64,000 nucleotides of DNA from Tetragonia tetragonoides (Eukaryota > Streptophyta > Magnoliopsida > Caryophyllales > Aizoaceae). The notes beneath the pieces are model-generated. The model was not told the origin of the DNA. It was given only the letters and a program-made list of their open reading frames with translations, and made no database searches. Positions 47,366 through 57,600 of the stretch are shown here, piece after piece; the stretch's first letter is position 1, and each line of letters begins with the position of its first letter. The stretch lies in NCBI GenBank assembly GCA_038025085.1, contig CM076152.1, forward strand, positions 36,397,501 to 36,461,500, read 5' to 3'. A program made the position numbers and the translations under genes.

Positions 47366-47730
47366 GATATTTGTCCAAATATAAAAACCGGGTTAGATTT
47401 TGCTTGGTCGGTGAAAGTGTGAAACCTATGGTAAATTGAGTGGAGTGGAGGCCTGGAGGCGCAGAGCCTTTGGTAAACTGGGGACGGAGGAATAGGTGTA
47501 GGACCATGCTAGCATGATGTATGTAAAGGATGGGCCCAACAAAACATTGAATTAAGTTGAGCAAATAAGTGTCCCAGTAATAGGACTATAGGAGTATGTG
47601 CTAGCTGTGCATGGGTACGGTGCACCGACAGTGATATTTACTATAAATGGGGGCCGGGAATCATAGCCAATTAGGCAAAACCGTACCATAGCCAATTAGC
47701 AAATAATTTTCATTCCCTTCATGTCTTGTA

Positions 47731-48000
47731 CACTCTCTCTCCGTTCTTTTTTCTCCTACCCACTTTTTTTTGCACAGAGTTTAATGAGAGTTGTTTTTGT
47801 AACAAAAATTTCTTATTTGCCCTTACTTTAACATGAGAGAGAGTGTGAGTTAGTACTGGGTTGGAAAGTAATAATGACAAGAAAAAGTAAGGATAAATGG
47901 GTCTTTTGATACTTAAAGTATTACTAAAAGGGGAAGTGGGTAGTAGAAAAAAGAACGGACGTAAAAGGAAAGTGGGTAGGAGAAAAAAGAACGGAGGGAG
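47731..48000. mobile_element. Stowaway-like MITE, 270 bp
   Basis: The left end CTCTCTCCGTTCTTTTTTCT with CCTACCCAC is mirrored on the right by GTGGGTAGGAG plus AAAAAAGAACGGAGGGAG. TA flanks both sides (47729-47730, 48001-48002). The right end is present twice, at about 47937-47960 and 47973-48000. Confidence 0.85.
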
Positions 48001-48002
48001 TA

Positions 48003-48172
48003 TTTGCTGGCCTGACTTCTAAAACTATACTAGCTCTTTGTTGGTGCTACGTTGATAAAATCAGTAGTTGCACTAGTGTTGTTCAGATAGTCTGATATGT
48101 TCGCTGTTGAACACGAGAATCCAAATATGACATAACGGAGTTGACTCGATCACCATTCACTTGCATGAGAAA
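48003..48172 (+). mobile_element. Second copy (body) of the SINE at 2352-2635
   Basis: CTCTTTGTTGGTGCTACGTT, then GTCTGATATGTTCGCTGTTG, AACACGAGA and CACTTGCATG match 2480-2610 in the same order. The tRNA-like head with A and B boxes is missing, so this copy is 5'-truncated. Confidence 0.8.
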
Positions 48173-48178
48173 AAGATA

Positions 48179-48412
48179 CTCCCTCCGTCTCAAAAAAAAA
48201 AACCTAAAACTTTGCTTTTTGAAGGTCAAACTTAACAAACTTTGACCATTAATTTATGAAAATATATAAAGATTCACATTATGAAGATAGTTTTCTTAGA
48301 TTCATGTTTAAAAGTACTTTCAAAAAATCGCATTATAATTTTTATATTTATATAATTGTAGTTATTTACCGTCAAAAAATAGAGGTTCGGATTTTTTTTG
48401 AGACGGACGAAG
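48179..48412. mobile_element. Stowaway-like MITE, 234 bp
   Basis: It starts CTCCCTCCGTCTCAAAAAAA and ends TTTTTTTGAGACGGACGAAG, with TA on each side (48177-48178, 48413-48414). Its interior (GGTCAAACTTAACAAACTTT then GACCATTAATTT) is clearly related to that of the copy at 41105-41363. Confidence 0.88.
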
Positions 48413-49004
48413 TAATAATTAGCCAAACCGTACGCACCATACGCAAGTAAAAGCCAATACAGCTATTGTTGTTACTTGTTAGAAGTACAGAGTACTAGAT
48501 ACTTTAAATTTTGCATAATATAATTGAATTGAATTGCATGAGTTACCACCCACCTTCGTCATGTTAAATACGGCACGTGCCGTTGCCTAAGTTGCGCGCC
48601 TAATTCATCACCCTCTGATGTCTGATCTCTTGTCGTCCCTCATGACTTTGCATGCAGATTGCAGGCACATCATGCAACTTGCGAATGCGTTAGCTATCAA
48701 GTCACAGGTTTCTAGCTGCTCTGACCCCCTAACTAATTTGCATGCTCAGTTGTTTAATTTAAAGAAAATGAAGCTCGACATAGTTGTTTAGTTGTGTCTA
48801 GTGGTGGAATTAGAAATCATTTTAAGTAGAGTCACTCAATGTGCGTATAGATAAATTTTAAATGTTGTAAATAAAGAAGTTAGTTTACATAGGAATTTTT
48901 TAAGTAAGGAAAAATCCACCAACTTGGCCTGGTGCCATAGAGTCCATTTCTTAAGACAAGATATGGATCTGTCCCTGGTTTGTGTGATTTGACAAGCTCA
49001 CAGT
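48413..49004. other. Intergenic, nothing recognised
   Basis: No gene or clear repeat; ends with the left target duplication of the hAT-like MITE. Confidence 0.4.
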
Positions 49005-49309
49005 TAGAGCTGGGCAAATGGGCGGGTCGCCCCATTTAATAAATGTGGCGGGTCGGGCCGGGCCGGGCATGTTTGTGAGTTGGGTCGGGTCGAGTTAAGC
49101 CGGCCCATTTTGACTCGCTTAAAATTTAAAAAGTGTTTTTTAATAAAAATAAAAAATAAATGTGTTGGTTCATTTGCGATCCGCTATAACCCGCTTAATT
49201 TTTAAATGGGCCGGCCCATTTCGACCCGCCCATTTATAATGGTAAACGGGTCATAACCCACTCATGGGACGGGTTGGCTAGCGGGGGCCCGCCCACTTGC
49301 CCAGGTCTA
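49005..49309. mobile_element. hAT-like MITE, 305 bp, exact 8-bp target duplication
   Basis: Left end TAGAGCTGGGCAAATGGGCG; the right end read on the minus strand is TAGACCTGGGCAAGTGGGCG. CTCACAGT flanks both sides (48997-49004, 49310-49317). The interior is rich in GGGTCGGGCCGGGC and GGCCGGCCCATTT motifs, typical of subterminal binding-site clusters in hAT elements. Non-coding. Confidence 0.88.
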
Positions 49310-49317
49310 CTCACAGT

Positions 49318-50500
49318 CCCCACTTTACTCTGAGTTTTATTATTTTCGTCGTTTTTATACTGCATTTTAATTTTTTCGGTAATTTTCATTTGGTTTTGTT
49401 CCACATTGCTCCGTTCAATTTCGCGCTGCATTGATTTTGCCTTGAATGTATAAAGATCTTCGTGGTTGCTCAATTTAATAACAACAAAGCTCTGCAGTTA
49501 GTTATTTAGTTGTGTGATATACTCACAAAATAGTGTCAGTAAAATAAATACATAAATAAATAAAATATCAAGTTTATTGATGTGATCACTCATTATAATG
49601 AATTAATATTGATGTTCAGAACATCATTCTTTCAAGAAGAAGAATATAGTTATCCATGATACATAACTTTATATTTAATATAACACGTTGTATGCTGGGA
49701 TTTATGCATAATAAATTAACTACGAACGTACTAGCATACTAAGCTAGTGTATTGGGTATATCTCATCGTCGTCTTTGGCTTGTCCCTCCCTCGATTTCAT
49801 CATCTAATCTGATTAAGCAGCTAGCACAACCATTTAGGCACTAGCAATAGCCTGATGGTTCGTTAAATTTTCCCTAAGAACTAGGATGTGCTTGCTTAGC
49901 TTATATGTTGACATAAACCATATTGGGTCAAACAAAATAACCTCTTTGCAGTGCGTGCGTGCGGTGGATCTAGGAAATTAATAATATGGGTGTCAAAATT
50001 AAATTGTTAGGGTATTTTAGTAATAATTTTTAAAAAATTAATAAATCCAAAAGGTATGGTATTTTATCAAAAATTTCTGGAAAAACTGGGTACCCGGGAC
50101 CCTAGTGCCCCGGGCTAGATACGTCACTGCCTCTTTGTAAGATTCTTATAGGGGTAAAGTTGCGTATAACCGGCCCTAATTACCATACCTAAGTGGGAGT
50201 TTATTTGAAGAAACTGAGGTAATGCTTATTTGTTGATGTTGATGTTGATGTTAAATTTTCCCTAAGAACGGAGTAGTATGTGCCTGTTTATGTGTTGGCA
50301 TGTACCATTTCTAACCAACTAAACATGGGGCATATATAAGGGGGATTATATAAATATTTGTGTGGACTTGATTTATGGTGGATTAATATTTCACTTGGAG
50401 CCACCCTCTATTTCATTTGTAGCTATCTCTCAAATTTATACTTAATTGGCGTCACCCCTTTAATAGTGGAGCCACCCCATACTTCACCCGGAGCCACCGT
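49318..50500. other. Intergenic, nothing recognised
   Basis: AT-rich. Toward 50395-50500 a short motif GGAGCCACC with ATTTCAC/ACTTCAC recurs several times and reappears at 51209-51235, beyond the next element. Confidence 0.4.
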
Positions 50501-50502
50501 CT

Positions 50503-50670
50503 AAGGACTTGTTTGTTTCAACTGGAAACTGGAACTGATAACTGGAAGAAATTGGGCAAAACTGAAAAGTCTAACTGGTAACTGGGAGAAACTGAGAGAA
50601 ACTGGGTCAAACTGGTGAAAACTGGGAAAAACTGGGACGAACTGAATTTTTTTTATTTTTGATTGTTTTC

Positions 50671-50769
<99 letters not shown>

Positions 50770-50903
50770 TTGATAGTAATTTTAATAATTACATTAATAA
50801 TAATAGTAATAATATTAATATTAAATAATAATAATATTACTGTTATTATATATATTATTATTAATAATAAAAAACAATAATAATAATAATATTTTTATTA
50901 TTG

Positions 50904-50947
<44 letters not shown>

Positions 50948-51200
50948 TACTATAATTATGTTTAATAATTTTATGCATATATTTATTTTATATTTTGATT
51001 TAAAATTCTTTATATTTAAGTATTATGTTTAATATGTCAAAATATCAAATTGGACTAAACTGGGAGAAACTGGGTCAAAGTGGAAAAAATTGGGAAAATT
51101 GGAAAAAATTGGACGAAACTGTATTTTGTAACTAGTAACTAGTGAAAACTGGGGAAAACTGGACAAAACTAGAAAACCAGTTGAAAAGAACATGCCCTGA
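50503..51200. mobile_element. MITE with AACTGG subterminal repeats and (TAA)n core
   Basis: Left end AAGGACTTGTTTGTTTCAAC TGG; the right end on the minus strand reads TCAGGGCATGTTCTTTTCAA CTGG, a fair inverted match. About a dozen AACTGG/AACTGGGA motifs fill the left 140 bp, and another series sits at 51055-51175 in the same orientation. Between them lie (TAA)n at 50671-50766 and (TTA)n at about 50908-50946. The poly-Ile frame at 50659-50880 is just the microsatellite. Confidence 0.65.
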
Positions 51201-51385
51201 TACTTAATAGGGGAGCCACCCCCCTATTTCACCGAACCCTTCTCAAATTTACTTGGTCCACGGTGAGCTAAGTCCACACGCGCAATAGTGGCTGATTTTA
51301 TACTCCAATAAGTAGCTCTTTTGTTTGACGAGCAAAAAAAAGTAGCTCTTTTGTTTCGGGCCTGCTCCAAAATCATCGAACTTCT

Positions 51386-51446
51386 AAGCCCAAGATCAAG
51401 CCCAAGCCCAAGCCCAAGCCCAAACCCAAACCCAAACCCAAACCCG
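51386..51446 (+). promoter_or_regulatory. Site II-like (TGGGCT) cluster upstream of the RRP12-like gene
   Basis: Five AAGCCCA motifs (TGGGCTT on the minus strand) are followed by four AAACCC repeats, 160-220 bp before the ATG. TGGGCY site II elements are known in promoters of plant ribosomal-protein and ribosome-biogenesis genes, which suits this gene. That the motif works here is inference; a simple hexamer repeat is the alternative. Confidence 0.5.
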
Positions 51447-51608
51447 TATATCATTGGTCATTAAGTAATATCCGAACTTCAAACACCAGCACTGCCCAAA
51501 TGCCCAACGGCATACCTTAACCTCCCCAACACCCCAAGTCCCCAACCCCATTTCCCACCAAAACCCAAAACCCAAAACCCAAAACCCTCTCTCTCTCTCC
51601 TCACCACC

Positions 51609-54600
51609 ATGAAACACAAAAAATCAACCCCAAATTCCAACGCGCCGCCGTCACAACCACCGTGCGCCACCACAATGGACCCCACAGACACCCTCTCCGC
51701 CACCACCTTCACTTCCTCCGACGACATCTGCTCTCAACTAATGACTCGCTACTCCGCCTCCTCCGCCGTCCAACACCGTCACCTCCTTGCAACCGCCGCC
51801 GCAATAAAATCACTCATCCTCGACTCCTCCTCGGGCCTCACTCTCTCTCCTCTCTCCTACTTCACCTCTTCTCTCTCCGCCCTCACTCGTCCTTCCAACG
51901 ACGCCGTCTCCACCGCCGCCATCGCCACTCTCCTCTCCATTGCCCTCCCGCTTGTCCCCGAAGGCGATATCGGGCCCGATAAGGCGAGCGAGGCTGTGGC
52001 GGTTTTGGTTCGGGTTTTGGAGGATCAGAAGAAGTTGGGTGGAGAGAGTACTGCTACTGTTAAATGTGTTGTTAAGTGTTTAGGGGTTTTGTTAGGGTTT
52101 TGTGATATGAATGATTGGGATTGTATCAAATTGCCTTTTGGGACTTTGCTTAAATGGTCCATTGATAAAAGGCCTAAGGTACGTACAGTATAGTTAAATT
52201 GTGCTGTTGAATGAATTGTTGAGATTGTGTTTAGGTTAATTTGGTATTGCTGGAAATTTATTACTACTATTGTTTGATATAATTTTCCATATCCATTGCT
52301 GTTTTATACTTTTTCTTTCATTTGTCCTTTAATTGGTTAGAAATGGCATTTCAAATGCATTTTTAATGTGGCTGAGTGTTTGGGGTTTTGGTAGGGTTTT
52401 GTGATTCCGGGGATTGTTATTTTGCCATTTGTGACGCTGCTAAAAGGCCATAGGTATAGTACAGTATAGCTAAATTTTGCTGCTGAATGAATTGTTGAGA
52501 TTGGGTTTAGGTTAATTTTTGTTTGTACTGCTGGAAATTTATTTATGCTTGTTACAAACAGATAGCAGCACCTTTTAGACATTGCACTATGATTGGGGTT
52601 TGCAAAGATAAAAACTAAATAAATGCTGTTTGAAACGCTGCTTAAGACAATGGTGAATTGATAAGCGGCCAAAGTAGAGTCTAGCTACTTTCATGGAAAT
52701 GATAAAGTGGTGCTTTTAGGTTGGTTCATTTTATACTAGTGAAATTTATTTAGGGTTGGTACAAACATGTAGCCCATTTCAGACACTCTAATTTGATTGG
52801 GGTTAGGAATATATATGAACTAAATTGCCGCTCAAGGTACTTTGTAAGGGGCGAACTTACAGGTACAACTACCTGCCATGGAACTGTTGAAATTGTCATT
52901 AGGCTAAGATTATACTGCTGAATTTTAACACATCTGTGACCAAAATTATAAAGTAGTTGGTTGATAGGTGGTGGATTCACCATATCCATTGTGTGATTAA
53001 CTTATATTCTAGGGAGCAGACATTGCAATTTAATGGGATTGGAATGAATGAACTACATTGAATGCTAATTTATCTCATTTCGATGGCGTTGCCTGGGAGA
53101 GAGATCTATGCACTGATTTGTTTTTTCTATTGCAGGTTAGAAAATGTGCTTTAGAATATCTAGAGAATGCTCTCAAGTCTTTTCAATCTAAGACTGTAGC
53201 AAAAAAGGCCTGTAAGTTGATTATAACTTTGCTGGAAAGTTACATGTCTCTGGCAAATAAATTGGGATCTGAAATTGAGAAAAATTCTGAAGCTGAACAC
53301 TCAGATGTTGCCCATGTGCTGAGTGTTACCAGAGTGGCTTTGCCGTATCTTTCTGACAAAGTAAGTGTTGAAGTAGTGTCAAAACTAATAGGGCTTCTGG
53401 ATGGCCGGTTTTCTGCGTCATCAAGAATCATTCTTAATGCTATTGAAGCATTCTTAGACAAAGTTGATGTTGAAGTTGTAAATCTAGTAGCTGAGGATAT
53501 CATCTGTGCTTTCATCTTATGTATCTTCAAAAAGCAACCCAAAAGATAGTGTTATTTATGCGGCAAACTTGCTGAAGAGTGCTCTCGACAAAATTCATGC
53601 TAGAGATGCTGGCAAATGGAATAAAAGTCTTCATCCAGCACTCAATGCCATTGCCGGTGAGCTTGCTCTTCCCTTTGTAGAATCTGCACAATGCATTATT
53701 AGCCTTTCTGTCGTTTGCTGCACCTGTGTGGTGATCTTGGATGATCTTAGCAAGCAGGCAACGTAGTTTTGCTTCTTCGGATTTCTCAGACGTGATGATG
53801 TTTTGGGTCATCATCATTCTAAATGCACTCACGAAGCATATATTATTGTGTACTTTTGGGTACACATGTAGATGGTTTCATTTAGTTTATGTGTTGATTT
53901 TGCTTACTTTGATTATCAGGACTTCTCGGTTTTGAGGATGATATCGCTTCTCAGGCTTCAAATATTCTGACGAACTTGATTCACCAATTGAATGGCATTG
54001 AACCCCAGCCTGATACTGCTGTAGTCACTGATGATAATCCTATTGCTTCTATATGCTCAGTCTTCATGAACTTACTGGATGGTTGTGCAACGTATAGATA
54101 TGAACATACACTTGCTGTTTTGTCTGTTCTGTTCCTTAAACTTGGTACTTGAACATATTCTCTGTTTATATGGGATGATGCTACATTGAGCTTCTTTCAT
54201 ATCTATACACCCCCCCCCCCCCCCCAAACGATAGTAAAAACAAAGAGAGTAGATGCACAAAAGAACTAATTAGGCCACTCAATTTGAAACATTGTAGAAA
54301 GAAAAGTTGGGAAACACAGTGAATGGAGAAAGTATTGAACATTTTCTTGATGGGAGAGAGTATTAAATTCTGAAGTTTCTGAATGTTGCTAGAATGAGAT
54401 TTGAAATTAATTTCTTTAAATTCAATTCGCTCCTAAAGTTGGAATGTGGTTTTGTTTTTTTGACTTTTAAATTGTCTGGCATTAGATATTCTCACCAAAT
54501 GGGAGAAAGCTTATTTGAGTTTTTTTTCCAGGATCAGATGGAGTCCGTCTAGTTGATATGGATTATTTGTTTGATCCATTAAACTAAACAGGAAGTCAAA

Positions 54601-57600
54601 CATCGTATAACTCTGTCTCGTACTCTCCCTCTCTCTTCCCACTCAATGAGTAGGAAACCAAGAGAGCATATGATTGATGTTTCTTAATGGAACTTGCTAT
54701 CCCATCAGCATTGATCTTGTTTATTTGTTTGCCTAGGTCATATGGTGATGTGTCTGTATGAAATCTCTTCCTGTCTTATTAGTTCTGATTAATCGTGTCA
54801 TTATTGTATCATTATGTTTTAGGTGGAAACTCTTTCTTTTATATGAGGAATATTGTTCTAAAGCTGGCAGAGAATTTCATACATGGTGATGGTAATACAT
54901 CGGACACAATCCATGTAAGCATCTTTATCATACTCTTTTTGTGTGTCTCTATCTCTATTTATATATTAATGGATGTATAACGTTGAATTACAGTAAATAA
55001 TCTTTTTGATTGACGCCTTCTTGAGTCTCAGTCCTCTGTGCTCCTCCTGGAGGGAAAAATCAAGAGAACCTTGGACATCTTTATGATTTGTCAACCTTTG
55101 GAACCTAGAGGTCTAAATGTTAGTGCACCTTCCTCAGGTCATTTATTTAGGAGGGACAAAGAGAGTAAAATATGTTGAGAAATTAGGCACCCTTTTGTAG
55201 AAACTTAAATGCGCTGAAATCGAGTTTGATACAGGCAGCACTGCCGATGATGTTTAACCAGCAGCATTGTGTGGCATAGATGGAATTATAGAAACGGTTT
55301 AGCTATTTTGGATTTCCTAAACCGTTTTGATGATTAATCATATAAAAGCTATACTAGTTTATATTTCAATCTTTTGGGTGGGTGGGTGGCGGGAGATTGA
55401 GCAGTGTTCAAATTACATATTGACTTCAATGTGGTTTCTAGTCTCCGTGTATGAAGTTAAAACCTTTCCCTTTGTCATCATTTCGTGTCTAGTTGTAGAA
55501 CCAAACATAGAAGCTGTCACATCTCCTTTCCCTTCCTTTTCTTTTCTGTTCAATTCACGTTCATGCACGAAGCAAGCTGTTTGGCTTTTGTGATCTGTAG
55601 CTTCTCTGTGGTGTTGATGGCTGCAAGCTAATGGAAATGTCTTCCTTCTTTTGCAGCTGCAAAAATGTTTTGGATGTGCTGTTGTTGCAATGGGAGCAGA
55701 AAATGTTCTAAGCCTTGTCCCCATTTCTTTCAGTGCTGAGAATATGACCTGTTCAAACACTTGGCTGTTGCCTATTCTCAAAGAGTATGTCTTTGGAGCA
55801 TCTCTTTGTTATTTCATGGAGCATCTTGTACCCATTGCTGAGTCACTTCAAAAGGTTCCTCGTAAAGGTAATTTCTAGCTCAATGAAGTTGTTAACAGTA
55901 ATTTTTCCCAGAGGAAAGGGGAGGGGCCTTTCAAATTTCAATAAATGCCAAAGACAGCCAACTTAGTGATGGTTTGTCTAATGAAGTTGAATGCAAGCTG
56001 TCTCTTATCCAGGGGTATCTTTTCATCAAACTGTGTCTTGAGAGATGATGTAATTCTAGCACAAATTTATTCGATTCTCATGCATTAATTATTGATGTTT
56101 GATGTCTTGCTTTATTTAAGAAAATTGGGAGGAAACTTGTCCTTTGGGTAGCTGAAAAAGTTCTTTCTGTTGTATGACCACACAAACTCAGTCAGCCCTG
56201 TCTTGTGTGATGGGCCTTTACTTTTGACGGATGAGCTTCTCAGACTCATTCAGGAATAGGAAGTGATTTCTATCTATGGATTTTTTTTCCTTTAGACCAT
56301 TCAGGGATGCAGACAAGTAACTGGTGGGAGGGAGTGCTGTGAGAGGCTGTAATTACAGTTAAGAGTGCATGAGAGACGGATATCTGAAAAATGTGAGAGT
56401 TACAAGCAGTGTTAGTGATTAGATCTTACTAATTATATGTGAGAAAGAACAAGCAATGATGTCAGAATTGTGTATTGCTGATGTGGTTGATTTGATCTTA
56501 AATGCATAAAAAATCTAGTGTTTCTTCTTGTTAAATTTTCTGAGATAGTCTTCCCTCAATATCTACTTGGTCTTATCTGTTGGTAAGTTTGAATGTGAAA
56601 ATGGAAAACTAATGAAGTATCTTTAGCAACTGTCAGAGAACATTTGTGTAGTAGTAAAAAAAAGAAAAAGAAAAAGAACACGTGTGAAGCTGCTACTTAC
56701 AGATTTTGTGGTAAAATACTTTTCAGTTTTGGTGTTTGTACAATGCACTCATTATTAAGGGCAATCTTGTAAATTACATGATTTCTATTGGCTTTACTGA
56801 TGAGTACGCTCTTTATTATTTCCACTGTTGAGTATTATCACGTGGTTTTCAGAAATAAAATAAAATAGTGTCCTCTCACAAGATTTCTTTAGGGGCATCA
56901 TCTGGTGTTTCCTATATCCAATTTCTAGTTTATGTATGATGATAGTGCGGTGGTGTCAATGCTGTTTGGTTTTGTGGTAATTACATGATGACCCAGTCAC
57001 CAATATTTGCAAACTTAAATTGTTTCTTTTTCCAGTTAAAAAGTCAGTAACTGGACAAGATCTGCAGGCTCATGCCCGTGACATATGGGGCCTCTTACCC
57101 TCTTTCTGTCGCCTTCCATCTGATATTTGCCAAAGTTTTCAATCTTTCGCTAAGTTGGTGCTCGCTCAACTGGAGGAAAACACTTCTATGCATGAAAATA
57201 TTGCTGTTGCCTTTCAGGTTCTAATTTCATTTCAGATACCATATATGGTTTCCTAGGTTTGAATTTTTTAAATTTTTTTTCAATATTCCTCTTGTTGTAC
57301 AATTTTGTCTGACATGGACGATCTTCCTTGTATAGGAACTAGTAAAACAAAATAAGTGTTTGCCTAAAGCTGATGATGGTACTGTTGAGCCAACAACGCA
57401 TTCATCTGGCTTCTTGATAGAGAGTTATCTGTTGGAGAAGAGGAGCTTGCACTGTTATTCCAAGAAGGCAGTGAGCAAAAACATGAAGGCCATGTCTTTG
57501 TATTCAAGTGAACTGCTTCAGGCCCTGATGAATATCTTCTTTTCATCTCCTGAAAAACGTTCTTCTCTAAAGGTATCATTCTGGCATCACTTTCTGGATA

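Noticed and set aside
50659..50880. Poly-isoleucine open frame
   Set aside because: Translation of a TAA-type microsatellite.
51386..51446. Interstitial telomere repeat
   Set aside because: The unit is AAACCC/AAGCCC, lacking the T of the plant telomere unit CCCTAAA.
53058..53549. Independent gene starting with ATG at 53058
   Set aside because: The ATG lies in RRP12 intron 1, before the TGCAG acceptor at 53135; the rest is exon 2.
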